From: Methylotenera sp.
GTDB lineage: Bacteria; Pseudomonadota; Gammaproteobacteria; Burkholderiales; Burkholderiaceae_C
Assembly (NCBI GenBank): GCA_021738245.1
Contig: JAIPCJ010000025.1
Coordinates: forward strand, 1 to 37,680
Length of the DNA: 37,680 bases
Reading direction: 5' to 3'
Shown here: positions 18,292-26,421 of the stretch, piece by piece
Layout: the number at the start of each line of letters is the position of its first letter
How positions within the stretch are numbered: the first letter of the stretch is position 1
Made by a program: the position numbers and the translations under genes
Notes under the pieces: generated by a model
Told to the model about the DNA's origin: nothing
Databases searched by the model: none
The model's input: the letters and a program-made list of their open reading frames with translations, nothing else

Positions 18292-18583
18292 GATGCGCTT
18301 CCTGCGATCAGATGGCATGCGGGAAATTATCAGTTTTATCGAATGAATTGGCTAGCGTGGGGGAACATCTTTCGTGCAGGACACTCGATTAGTTCTCAGT
18401 TGGCTCGAAGAACAGTTCCGGCGTGAGTCGTCCGAACGTCAGATGGCTTGCAAGCGGTGAAGGGGGGCCGGCATGACGAGCCCCCGAGAAAAGTGATGGA
18501 TTCCACGGCCACCCCGAGGCTTTGGCACTGCGCCTGGGTCAAATTGATATCAAATCTATCATATACCTGACTGGAGCCCTGCC
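18292..18583. promoter_or_regulatory. Divergent intergenic region between the signalling operon and cheW
   Basis: 292 bp without a gene, with several A/T-rich stretches that stand out from the GC-rich surroundings, at about 18325-18350 and 18541-18567. It must hold promoters for both the minus-strand signalling operon and cheW. A perfect 10-bp palindrome TTGATATCAA lies at 18544-18553, about 30 bp before the cheW ATG. I could not place convincing -35/-10 pairs. Confidence 0.45.
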
Positions 18584-19060
18584 ATGACCGCCCTTTCCGT
18601 CATCGAACACCAAGCCCTGGAAACCGCCGCCCCCCGTGAGGTGCTGACCTGCCGCCTTGGCGCCGAGGCCTACGCCATTGACATCCTGGCGGTGCAGGAG
18701 ATCCGCCGCCAGGAGCCCGCCACCCGCATTGCGAACGCGCCTGCGCATGTGTTGGGCGTGATGAACCTGCGCGGCGTCATCGTGCCCATCGTCGACCTGC
18801 GTCGACAGTTCGGCCTCCCGGCCGAGAACGGCACGCACACGGTGACCATCGTCGTGAATGTGGGGCACCGCACCGTGGGGCTGGTGGTGGATGCGGTGTC
18901 GGATGTCGTCGCGCTGAGCGCGGAGCAGATCCAGCCCCGCCCGAGCCTCGGCCAGCAGGTGGCGGCGGATTTCATCGTGGGTCTGGCCCAGGTCGACAGC
19001 CCCGAGGGGCTTCGGCTGCTGCAGCTGGTGGACCTGACGGCCCTGCTCGGCGAACTCTGA
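18584..19060 (+). CDS. CheW-family coupling protein
   Basis: A 158-residue SH3-like scaffold of the kind that links chemoreceptors to a CheA kinase. The CheW pattern is clear: VLTCRLGAEAYAIDILAVQEIRR, then VMNLRGVIVPIVDLRRQFGL, then GLVVDAVSDVVALSAEQIQ. Length is typical of stand-alone CheW. The ATG at 18584 has a GGAG site 8 bp upstream. No cheA, receptor or other chemotaxis gene is in the window, so it is an isolated copy, divergent from the receiver/HD-GYP operon. It may serve a main chemotaxis cluster elsewhere or a signalling array linked to the neighbouring operon; the latter is inference. Confidence 0.9.
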   Translation: MTALSVIEHQALETAAPREVLTCRLGAEAYAIDILAVQEIRRQEPATRIANAPAHVLGVMNLRGVIVPIVDLRRQFGLPAENGTHTVTIVVNVGHRTVGLVVDAVSDVVALSAEQIQPRPSLGQQVAADFIVGLAQVDSPEGLRLLQLVDLTALLGEL

Positions 19061-19151
19061 CCGCCGGGCCGGCCACCGGTGGCTTCACCTGACCGGCGAG
19101 GCACCGAGAGGCCCCGGCTTCACAGCCGTTGTCGGGCGGTTCGCCCCCCAC

Positions 19152-19189
19152 GCCTGAACCCGCCGGTGCGAACGCCGGCGGGTTCAGGC
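19152..19189. terminator. Bidirectional hairpin between convergent genes
   Basis: A perfect 15-bp inverted repeat (GCCTGAACCCGCCGG at 19152-19166 and its complement at 19175-19189) between the cheW stop (19060) and the convergent stop at 19195. The stem can extend two pairs more, to a 4-nt CGAA loop. No T-run follows on either strand, so it may terminate weakly in both directions or protect 3' ends. Confidence 0.65.
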
Positions 19190-19194
19190 CCGCG

Positions 19195-19725
19195 TCAGTT
19201 GCGGTCGCGGCGGGCGGGCAACGAGCCGTTGCCGTAGGTGCTGTTGTCGCTGCCCATGGCACTGTTGCCCTGGCCGTAGCCGTTGCTGCCTGACGTCGTG
19301 CCTTGCTGGCCGGTGTTGCGGCCGTTGGCATCACGCCAGCCGTTGTTGTCGTTCATGGACCCGGCGCCCGTCCGGTTGCCGGCGGCGCCAGTCGCATCCG
19401 GGCTGTTGGTGCTGCCGCTGCCGGCATTGGTGGTGTTGGTCGCCCCCGCGCCGGACAGGCCCGACGCGTTGTTGCCTTGGGCGTTGGCGCCCGAGGCGGT
19501 GCCCGCCGTCGTGCCGGACATGCTGCCCGAGTTGCTGCTCGACCGGGTGTTGCCCGCCGCCGAAGCCGCGTTGGCCGCGCGATTCGTCGTGGACGTGGTG
19601 CCCGTGCTGTCGGTGTTCTGAGAACTGCCGGCCGTGCTGCCGCTGTTGACCTGGGCGAGGGTGGCGCCACCGACGATGAGAGCGCCGGTCGCGATGGAAG
19701 CGATACGAAGGAAGGTGCGAGTCAT
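19195..19725 (-). CDS. Ser/Thr/Asn/Gly/Ala-rich secreted protein, unknown function
   Basis: A 176-residue protein with a signal peptide (residues 1 to about 24, MTRTFLRIASIATGALIVGGATLAQ). The mature chain is almost entirely Ser, Thr, Asn, Gly and Ala with a few Gln and Asp, and has no hydrophobic core or cysteine, so it is probably disordered. The C-terminus ends in a charged SLPARRDRN tail; similar ARxDRN-type tails are, from memory, found on other Burkholderiales exported proteins. The ATG at 19725 has an AAGGA site. The 252 bp upstream contains a 7-bp inverted repeat at 19886-19904. I do not recognise a family; cell-surface or matrix protein is only a guess. Confidence 0.65.
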   Translation of the reverse strand: MTRTFLRIASIATGALIVGGATLAQVNSGSTAGSSQNTDSTGTTSTTNRAANAASAAGNTRSSSNSGSMSGTTAGTASGANAQGNNASGLSGAGATNTTNAGSGSTNSPDATGAAGNRTGAGSMNDNNGWRDANGRNTGQQGTTSGSNGYGQGNSAMGSDNSTYGNGSLPARRDRN

Positions 19726-19977
19726 GATGGGTTCCTTGAAGTCGGAGAAGGTGCGTCGCGTCGCTCGCCGGCGGCGCTGCCCTCACCCGGCAAGCCGCAT
19801 TCCGACGCGGCGCTGCAGGCTCCGGCCCGTTCTCTCCTCCAGTCCCCAGAGCGGCACACCGCGGTCGCTCGCTGCCAGGCCGGCCGCTTCAAATTCATTG
19901 AAGCCGCATCGGTTGCCGCAAATTTGTCGATGCCTGCGCGGGGGCCGGCATCCGCTCGCTGGGACGCCCGCGGGCCG
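19726..19977. promoter_or_regulatory. Intergenic region upstream of the secreted low-complexity protein
   Basis: 252 bp without a recognisable gene, between two minus-strand genes. It should hold the promoter of the secreted-protein gene. A palindrome GCTTCAA-5 nt-TTGAAGC (19886-19892 and 19898-19904) and an A/T-rich CAAATTTG (19919-19926) are the only structured elements I see. Confidence 0.35.
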
Positions 19978-20169
19978 CTAGCGCCCGCCCAACAGGCGCG
20001 CCGGCAGCATGACCACGGCACGCAGCAGCGCGAAGGCCCCGTCTACCGCAATACCCAACAGCCGCAAGGGCAAGGTGATGAGCCACACCAGGGGCCACAG
20101 CACCAGCGCCAGCAGGGCCAGGGGCCAGCAGATCACGAACAGCAGGCACCACAGCAGGAAGCTGAACAT
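19978..20169 (-). CDS. Small hydrophobic membrane protein, unknown function
   Basis: A 63-residue protein that is almost wholly hydrophobic (MFSFLLWCLLFVICWPLALL at the start), with a long N-terminal membrane segment of about 35 residues, probably two helices broken by a proline, then an amphipathic C-terminal helix with arginines (LLRAVVMLPARLLGGR). The ATG at 20169 has a GAGGAG ribosome binding site 7 bp upstream, which settles the start despite a much longer open frame extending to 20412. The stop is TAG at 19978-19980. A 59-codon open frame ends 11 bp upstream. Function unknown. Confidence 0.65.
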   Translation of the reverse strand: MFSFLLWCLLFVICWPLALLALVLWPLVWLITLPLRLLGIAVDGAFALLRAVVMLPARLLGGR

Positions 20170-20180
20170 CGTGCGACTCC

Positions 20181-20360
20181 TCAGCAGCTCGGTTGAGCCA
20201 CCGCCTGCAGGGGTTGGTCGGGAAGCTCGGCGCGGCAAAGGCGCAGGGCGACGCGGGTGTCGGCAGGGCAGCCGGCCTCGTTGCGGGCGGCCGCGGCGGG
20301 CTTGTCTGCGGCGAAGACCGCGGCAAGGGCGGCAACAGGGGTTGGCAGCGATCGGCTCAT
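20181..20360 (-). CDS. Possible small protein, unknown function
   Basis: A 59-codon open frame (ATG at 20360, TGA at 20181-20183) directly before the 63-residue membrane protein gene. The predicted protein starts MSRSLPTPVAALAAVFAAD and has three cysteines (GCPADT, RLCRAE, PSC). About four fifths of its codons end in G or C, consistent with coding but not proof in such DNA. No convincing ribosome binding site is visible. It may be real and co-transcribed with the membrane protein, or chance. Confidence 0.3.
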   Translation of the reverse strand: MSRSLPTPVAALAAVFAADKPAAAARNEAGCPADTRVALRLCRAELPDQPLQAVAQPSC

Positions 20361-20478
20361 GGCGCGTCCCGTGAATGGAGGCGCCGACTCTAGCGAGCCC
20401 GAGCGCGCGCACCCAGCCGGGAAGGGACGAAGCGTCGGCTCGCCGGGTCAGGACGCAGCGGCGCCGGACGGGCCGTCG

Positions 20479-21195
20479 TCATCCCCCCGCGGCGGCAAGG
20501 CTGCGCATGCACGCCGCCCAGGCCGGCCAATCGGGCACCAGGTGGAAGCTCGCCTGCTGCACAAGCAGCACCGCGAGCAGCAGCGGGTAGGGCCAGCGCC
20601 AGCCCCCCTGGCGCAGGTCGTGCACGATCAGACCCAGCACCAGCAGCTCGGTCGCTGTGTAGCCAGCGTGGAAGGCCGCCGGGAAGCTCTGGATGCCAGG
20701 CACGAACTGGCCGGCGACGCGCGCCAAGGCAGGCGGCAGTACCAGCAGGCCGGTCGACACCATGAACCGCGCATGCAACTGCAGCCGGCGGCGGAAGTGC
20801 AGCGCCAGTGCAAAAGCCAGCGCGAAATAGACCAGGCTGCTGGCGTCGGTGAACGACAGCCGCATGCCGAAGGCCTGCGAAAAGCCATCCGTCGCGTTCA
20901 GCATGCGGCGCAGCACCAGCACACCCGACAGCAGGAACACCGGCACCAGCAGCAGCGACCAACGGCCCAGCAGGCGGTGCCAGTCCAGCCGCCGCGTGCG
21001 GTACAGCCAGGCCTGCCCGCACAGCAGCGCCAGCCAGGCGGTGGCCGTGATGCCGTGCAGATGATGGACGACGTTGGCGCTCAGCAGCCGCGCGAAGTAG
21101 CTCTGGTAGAAGCCCAACACCGCCAGGGCCAGCAACCCGGCCAGGTAAAGCGGAGCGCGCGCGTAGAAGGCGCTGGAAGGCAAGGCGACGTTCAT
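20479..21195 (-). CDS. Multi-pass inner-membrane protein with conserved histidines, unknown function
   Basis: A 238-residue protein with about seven predicted membrane helices (starting at about 14, 46, 78, 115, 145, 175 and 205). Notable motifs are YFARLLSANVVHHLHGITA (residues 33-51), DWHRLLGRWSLLLVPVFLLSG and LHARFMVSTG, whose histidines at helix ends could bind a metal or haem. It resembles a family of uncharacterised proteobacterial membrane proteins with an HHLHG-W-HR-LGR pattern that I recall but cannot name. The ATG at 21195 is the only sensible start. It stands alone, 76 bp from the guaD stop on the same strand. Confidence 0.8.
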   Translation of the reverse strand: MNVALPSSAFYARAPLYLAGLLALAVLGFYQSYFARLLSANVVHHLHGITATAWLALLCGQAWLYRTRRLDWHRLLGRWSLLLVPVFLLSGVLVLRRMLNATDGFSQAFGMRLSFTDASSLVYFALAFALALHFRRRLQLHARFMVSTGLLVLPPALARVAGQFVPGIQSFPAAFHAGYTATELLVLGLIVHDLRQGGWRWPYPLLLAVLLVQQASFHLVPDWPAWAACMRSLAAAGG

Positions 21196-21271
21196 GCAGG
21201 CGGCTCCGGCGAAGGACCCGCCATTGGAGCGCCGGCCCGGTCACCGGCGCATGCGCAGTTCTACGGACGCC

Positions 21272-22588
21272 TCAGGCGCGCATTTGCTGGGGGCGGCCGG
21301 CCACGAAACAGGCCGCCAGGTTGCGCTCGTCGGCCAGCGTCATCCAGGCAAACACCCGTTCGTGCAGCTCACGCGCCGCCGCGTCGCGCACCTGGGCGAC
21401 CGGGCCGCTGGCCCAGTCCCACACGCACAGGTCAGCCACCTGGCCGACCGACAGGCCGCCGATCTCATGGCCGAGCTGCAGCGCATGGGCGGCACCGCGC
21501 GTGGCGGCATGCAGGGCCGCCCAGGCCGTGAGCCGCTCACCGCGCATGGCCTGCACCTTGTAGGCATCGCCCATGTTGCGCGGCAGGCTGAGGGTCGTGC
21601 CGCCACCGACGTCGCTGGCCAGGCTCACCGCGAAGGGCGCTCCCGGCCAGTCGAACAGACCGCTGCCCAGGAACAGGTTGCTCGACGGGCAATGCGCGAT
21701 CTGCGCGCCCCGCTCGACCATCACGCGCCGGTCGGCGTCGTCCAGGTAGATGCCGTGCGCCAGCACCGCCCGCGGGTGCAGCAGGCCGACGGCGTCATAC
21801 ACGTCGAGGTAGCTGCGCGCCTGCGGGAACAGCTCGCCCACCCAGGCCACTTCGGCGCGGTTCTCGGCCACATGGGTCTGCATGTAGAGGCTGGCATCGG
21901 CGCGGCAAAGGGCACCCGCCATGGCCAGCTGCTCGGGCGTGCTGGTGGGCGCGAAGCGCACGGTCACGGCATAGCCGAGGCGGTTCTGGCCGTGATAGCG
22001 GTCGATGAGGTCGATGCAGTCGCGTTCGGCCTGGGTCACGTCATCGCGCAGGCCGTCGGGCGCGTGGCGGTCCATCAGCACCTTGCCGGTGATGAGCCGC
22101 ATGCCCCGGGCGGCGGCGCTGTCGAACAAGGCCTCGGCCGAGACCTTGTGCACGGTCGGAAACACCACGGCCGCGGTGGTGCCGCTGGCCAGCAGCGCAT
22201 CCAGGGAGACCTCGGCGCCCGCCCTCGAACGTGCGGGGTCGGCGAAGGCCCGCTCCGCGGGAAAGGTGTAGCGCTGCAGCCAGTCCAACAATTCGGTACC
22301 GTAAGAGGCGATCACCTCCAGCTGCGGGCAGTGCACGTGGGTGTCGATGAAGCCCGGCAGCACCAGCTGGCCGGCATGGTCCTTGCGCACCCAGCGGTCG
22401 TCCGGCGCGTCGGCCTGGCGGCCGACGATGCGCCCGTCCTCGATCAGCAGCCAGTGGTCGGGGTCGAAGCGCACCGCCGCGGGGGTGGTGTCGCCCCAGG
22501 CCGGTGCGGCCGTGAAGTCGAGCAGGTCGCCGCGCAGCGCCCAGCGGCGCGGGTGATCGACGAATTTTTCCTGGTTAGTAAAACTCAT
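21272..22588 (-). CDS. guaD: Guanine deaminase
   Basis: A 438-residue amidohydrolase-fold enzyme that deaminates guanine to xanthine. Zinc-site motifs are intact: PGFIDTHVHCPQ (His84, His86), YMQTHVAEN, VLAHGIYLDD and ASDVGGG. The substrate-site stretch LLDWLQRYTFPAE, next to the HxH region, is typical of GuaD rather than cytosine deaminase. The ATG at 22588 was chosen because MSFTNQEKFV fits the family; an open extension to 22726 would run over the divergent xdhA start. Only 39 bp separate it from xdhA, so one short control region serves both purine genes. The product xanthine is the XdhAB substrate. Confidence 0.93.
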   Translation of the reverse strand: MSFTNQEKFVDHPRRWALRGDLLDFTAAPAWGDTTPAAVRFDPDHWLLIEDGRIVGRQADAPDDRWVRKDHAGQLVLPGFIDTHVHCPQLEVIASYGTELLDWLQRYTFPAERAFADPARSRAGAEVSLDALLASGTTAAVVFPTVHKVSAEALFDSAAARGMRLITGKVLMDRHAPDGLRDDVTQAERDCIDLIDRYHGQNRLGYAVTVRFAPTSTPEQLAMAGALCRADASLYMQTHVAENRAEVAWVGELFPQARSYLDVYDAVGLLHPRAVLAHGIYLDDADRRVMVERGAQIAHCPSSNLFLGSGLFDWPGAPFAVSLASDVGGGTTLSLPRNMGDAYKVQAMRGERLTAWAALHAATRGAAHALQLGHEIGGLSVGQVADLCVWDWASGPVAQVRDAAARELHERVFAWMTLADERNLAACFVAGRPQQMRA

Positions 22589-22627
22589 ATGGCAATTCTG
22601 GGGCAAGCCTCGACAATCCGACCCAGC

Positions 22628-24106
22628 ATGAATACCAGACCCATCCGCTTTTTCCACCGCGGCGAGGTCGTCGAGGTGGCCGACCTGCCGCCCACGACCA
22701 CCGTGCTGCAGTACCTGCGCGAGCATGCCGGCTGCACCGGCACCAAGGAAGGCTGTGCGGAAGGCGACTGCGGTGCCTGCACCGTCATCCAGGGCGAACT
22801 CGATGCCGCCGGCCAGCTGCAGCTACGCAATGTCAATGCCTGCACGCAGTTCCTGCCCGCGCTGGACGGCCGCGCACTGCTGACCGTCGAAGACCTGGGC
22901 GGCCCCGAGCACCTGAACCCCGCCCAGCAGGCCCTGGTGGCCTGCCACGGCTCGCAATGCGGCTTCTGCACGCCCGGCTTCGTGATGACGATGACGGCCG
23001 TCTACGAACGCCACGGCGAAGCCGGCACACGTCCGGACCGCCAACAGCTCGCCGATGACCTCGCCGGCAATCTGTGCCGCTGCACCGGCTACCGGCCCAT
23101 CCTGGATGCCGCCGAACAGATGTTCGACGCACCCGCCCAGCGGCTGGACCGCGCCCCGCTGCAACAGGCGCTGCAAGCCCTGGCGCATGACGAGCCGCTC
23201 GACTACGACCATGACGGCCTGCGCTTTCATGCGCCGCAAACCCTGCCAGACCTGGCCCTGCTGCGCCAGACCTACCCCGAGGCCACGCTGCTGGCCGGCT
23301 CCACCGACATCGGCCTGTGGGTCAACAAGCAGTTCCGCCACCTGCCCCACCTGATCTACACCGGGCGGGTGGCCGCGTTGTGCGACATCCGCCCCGAGCC
23401 GTTCGGCGAGCAGCCCGGCCTGTGGATCGGTGCCGCCGCCTCGCTGGAAGACGCCTGGGCCGCCCTCACCACGCTGGCGCCTTCGCTGGCCGAGCTGTGG
23501 CGGCGCTTCGCCTCGCCGCCGGTGCGCCATGCCGGCACGCTGGGCGGCAACATCGCCAACGGCTCGCCCATCGGTGACGGCGCCCCGGCCCTCATCGCGC
23601 TCGGTGCCGACGTCGTGCTGCGCCGGGGCGACCAGCAGCGCCGCCTGCCGCTGCAGGACTTCTACCTCGACTACATGAAGAAGGACCTGCAGCCCGGCGA
23701 GTTTGTCGAGGCCGTGCATGTGCCCAAGCCCGACACCAGCTGGGCGATCGCCGCCCACAAGATCTCCAAGCGCCACGACAGCGACATCTCCGCCGTCTGC
23801 GCGGTGCTGGCCGTGCAGCTGCGCAACGGCACGGTGCAGCAGGCACGCTTCGCCTTCGGCGGCATGGCTGCCATCGTCAAGCGCGCGACGGCTGCCGAGG
23901 CCACCGTGGTGGGCCAGCCCTGGGTCAAGGCCACGGCCGAAGCCGCCGCCGCTGCCCTCCCCCAGGACTTCAAGCCCCTGACCGACATGCGCGCCTCGGA
24001 CGCCTACCGGCTGAAGGTGTCGCAGAACCTCATCCGCAAGCTGTGGCTCGAAACGCTGGACCGCAAGACCATCACCGTCTGGCGCGCCGGGAGGTTGGCC
24101 GCATGA
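22628..24106 (+). CDS. xdhA: Xanthine dehydrogenase small subunit (2Fe-2S and FAD domains)
   Basis: A 492-residue subunit that carries electrons from the molybdenum centre to NAD+. The plant-type 2Fe-2S domain has HAGCTGTKEGCAEGDCGACT (about 37-56), and the helical 2Fe-2S domain has CHGSQCGFCTPG and NLCRCTGYRPI. The FAD domain from about residue 195 contains TLLAGSTDIGLWVNK, and GTLGGNIANGSPIGD. All cluster cysteines appear present. ATG 22628 gives the normal N-terminus MNTRPIRFFHRGE; the frame is open far upstream but that part is antisense to guaD. The stop overlaps the xdhB start (ATGA at 24103-24106), so the subunits are translationally coupled. Confidence 0.95.
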   Translation: MNTRPIRFFHRGEVVEVADLPPTTTVLQYLREHAGCTGTKEGCAEGDCGACTVIQGELDAAGQLQLRNVNACTQFLPALDGRALLTVEDLGGPEHLNPAQQALVACHGSQCGFCTPGFVMTMTAVYERHGEAGTRPDRQQLADDLAGNLCRCTGYRPILDAAEQMFDAPAQRLDRAPLQQALQALAHDEPLDYDHDGLRFHAPQTLPDLALLRQTYPEATLLAGSTDIGLWVNKQFRHLPHLIYTGRVAALCDIRPEPFGEQPGLWIGAAASLEDAWAALTTLAPSLAELWRRFASPPVRHAGTLGGNIANGSPIGDGAPALIALGADVVLRRGDQQRRLPLQDFYLDYMKKDLQPGEFVEAVHVPKPDTSWAIAAHKISKRHDSDISAVCAVLAVQLRNGTVQQARFAFGGMAAIVKRATAAEATVVGQPWVKATAEAAAAALPQDFKPLTDMRASDAYRLKVSQNLIRKLWLETLDRKTITVWRAGRLAA

Positions 24107-26421
24107 ACAAGCCCGAAGCCCTGGTGCTGGAGCTGCCGGTGGTCGGCACCTCACGCCCGCATGAGTCGGCGCATCTGCATGTCAGCGGCGCCGCGCCTTA
24201 CACCGACGATCTGCCGGAACCGGCCGGCACCCTGCATGCAGCACTCGGCCTGTCGCCACTGGCGCACGGCAAGCTCTTCGACATCGACCTCGACACCCTG
24301 CGCCGCCAGCCCGGCGTGGTCGCGGTGCTGACCGCGGCGGACATCCCGGCCGAGAACAACTGCGGCCCGCTGCTCCATGACGACCCCATCCTGGCGAGCG
24401 ACGAGCTGCGCTACGTCGGCCAGCCGGTGTTCGCCGTCATCGCGACCGACCGGGAACTGGCCCGCCGCGCGGCCGCCCTGGCCAAGAAGGTCATCCGAGC
24501 CGAACCCCTGCCCGCCGTCATTACCGCGCTGCAGGCCCATGCGGCCGGCCAGTACGTGCTGCCGCCCATGCACCTCACGCGCGGCGAGCCGGCCGAGCAA
24601 CTCGCGCGCGCGCCACACCGCCTGCAGGGCCAGTGGAGCCTGGGCGGGCAGGAGCAGTTCTACCTGGAGGGCCAGATCAGCCTGGCCGTGCCGCAGGAAG
24701 GCGGCGAAGGCCTGCTGGTGCATTGCTCCACCCAGCACCCGAGCGAGATGCAGCAGCTGGTGGCGCATGCGCTCGGCTGGGCGGCGCATCGCGTGGTGGT
24801 GCAATGCCGGCGCATGGGCGGCGGCTTTGGTGGCAAGGAGAGCCAGTCGGCGCTGTTCGCCTGCGTGGCCGCTGTTGCGGCGCTGAAGCTGAAGAGGCCC
24901 GTCAAGATGCGCGTGGACCGTGACGACGACTTCCTCATCACCGGCCGCCGGCACGGCTTCGACTACCGCTGGGATGTCGGCTATGACGACGAAGGCCGCG
25001 TGCTGGCTGCCGACATCGACCTGATCTCCAACGCCGGCCACAGCGCCGACCTCTCGGCCCCGGTGATGGCGCGCGCGCTCTGCCATTTCGACAATGCCTA
25101 CTGGCTGCCGCATGTGGCCATGCACGGCTACTGCGCCAAGACGAACACGCAGAGCAACACCGCCTTCCGCGGCTTCGGCGGGCCGCAGGGTGCGATCGCC
25201 ATCGAGATGATCCTCGACGGCATCGCGCGCCGCCTGGGGCTGGACCCAGCCCTCGTGCGCCAGCGCAACTTCTATGCGCCGGGGCAGGACGTGACACCCT
25301 ACGGCCAGCGCGTCGAGGAGCTGCATGCCCAGGCCCTCACCGCCCAGCTGCTGACCAGCAGCCGCTACGCCGAGCGCCGCGCCGAGATTGCCGCGTTCAA
25401 CGCGGCGAGCCCCGTGCTCAAGAAAGGCCTGGCGTTCACGCCGGTCAAGTTCGGCATTTCCTTCAATGTGGTGCACCTGAACCAGGCCGGCGCGCTGGTG
25501 CATGTCTACACCGACGGCTCGGTACTCGTGAACCACGGCGGCACCGAGATGGGCCAGGGGCTGAACACCAAGGTGGCCCAGGTCGTGGCGCATGAACTGG
25601 GCATCCCGTTCGACAGCGTGCGCTGCTCGGCGACCGACACCAGCAAGGTGGCCAACACCTCGGCCACCGCCGCCTCGACCGGCAGCGACCTCAACGGCAA
25701 GGCCGCGCAGGACGCCGCGCGCAAGATCAAGGCGCGGCTGGCAGCCCTGGCTGCCGAGCGCTTCGGCTGCGCGGCCGACGACGTGCGGTTCGAGGCCGGC
25801 CGGGTGAGCGGCGGCGGGCAGAGCCTGTCGTTCAAGGAGCTGGTGGCTGCGGCCTACCTGCAGCGGGTGCAGCTCTGGAGCGACGGCTTCTACGCCACGC
25901 CCGGCCTGCACTGGGACCGCACCAAGCTGCAGGGCCACCCCTTCTACTACTACGCCTGGGGCGGCGCGGTCTGCGAGGCGCTGGTGGACAGCCTCACTGG
26001 CGAAAGCCGCATCACCCGTGCCGACCTGCTGCATGACGTGGGCAGCAGCCTGAATCCGGCGCTGGACATCGGCCAGGTCGAAGGCGGCTTCATCCAGGGC
26101 ATGGGCTGGCTGACGATGGAGGAGCTGGTCTGGCACCCGGTCACCGGCCTGCTCACGACCCACGCGCCCAGCACCTACAAGATCCCGACCGCCAACGACT
26201 GCCCGACCGAATTCCGCACCGAGCTCTTCGGCGTGGCCAATGCCAGCGAAACCATCCACCGCAGCAAGGCGGTGGGCGAGCCGCCGCTGCTGCTGGGCTT
26301 TGCGGCCCTGCTGGCCATCAAAGACGCCTGCGCGGCGTGCGGGCCGGAAGGCTGCGACCCGCCGCTGCGCGCGCCGGCCACGGCCGAGGCCGTGCTCGAC
26401 GCCATCGACGCGGTGCGATGA
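24103..26421 (+). CDS. xdhB: Xanthine dehydrogenase large subunit (molybdopterin binding)
   Basis: A 772-residue catalytic subunit that hydroxylates xanthine (and hypoxanthine) to urate. Motifs in order: SGAAPYTDDLPEP near residue 25, GQEQFYLE, RRMGGGFGGKE (molybdopterin binding), NTAFRGFGGPQG, GGTEMGQGLNTK, and the catalytic-glutamate motif VGEPPLLLG near the C-terminus. Length matches bacterial XdhB. The start ATG overlaps the xdhA stop (ATGA), and its own stop overlaps the amidase start in the same way (ATGA at 26418-26421). The usual third gene, xdhC, needed to insert sulphurated molybdenum cofactor, is not present here. Confidence 0.95.
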   Translation: MNKPEALVLELPVVGTSRPHESAHLHVSGAAPYTDDLPEPAGTLHAALGLSPLAHGKLFDIDLDTLRRQPGVVAVLTAADIPAENNCGPLLHDDPILASDELRYVGQPVFAVIATDRELARRAAALAKKVIRAEPLPAVITALQAHAAGQYVLPPMHLTRGEPAEQLARAPHRLQGQWSLGGQEQFYLEGQISLAVPQEGGEGLLVHCSTQHPSEMQQLVAHALGWAAHRVVVQCRRMGGGFGGKESQSALFACVAAVAALKLKRPVKMRVDRDDDFLITGRRHGFDYRWDVGYDDEGRVLAADIDLISNAGHSADLSAPVMARALCHFDNAYWLPHVAMHGYCAKTNTQSNTAFRGFGGPQGAIAIEMILDGIARRLGLDPALVRQRNFYAPGQDVTPYGQRVEELHAQALTAQLLTSSRYAERRAEIAAFNAASPVLKKGLAFTPVKFGISFNVVHLNQAGALVHVYTDGSVLVNHGGTEMGQGLNTKVAQVVAHELGIPFDSVRCSATDTSKVANTSATAASTGSDLNGKAAQDAARKIKARLAALAAERFGCAADDVRFEAGRVSGGGQSLSFKELVAAAYLQRVQLWSDGFYATPGLHWDRTKLQGHPFYYYAWGGAVCEALVDSLTGESRITRADLLHDVGSSLNPALDIGQVEGGFIQGMGWLTMEELVWHPVTGLLTTHAPSTYKIPTANDCPTEFRTELFGVANASETIHRSKAVGEPPLLLGFAALLAIKDACAACGPEGCDPPLRAPATAEAVLDAIDAVR

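Noticed and set aside
18544-18553. TTGATATCAA as an FNR box
   Set aside because: The half-sites touch, without the 4-bp spacer required by FNR-family dimers; kept only as a generic palindrome.
20181-21244. Long plus- and minus-strand frames around the multi-pass membrane protein (for example 20390-21244 minus)
   Set aside because: They share the DNA of the membrane protein in other frames and lack hydrophobic pattern or motif; only the 238-residue frame has membrane helices and a proper start.
24151-26259. A 702-codon minus-strand frame opposite xdhB
   Set aside because: Antisense shadow of a highly conserved gene; composition artefact of GC-rich codons.
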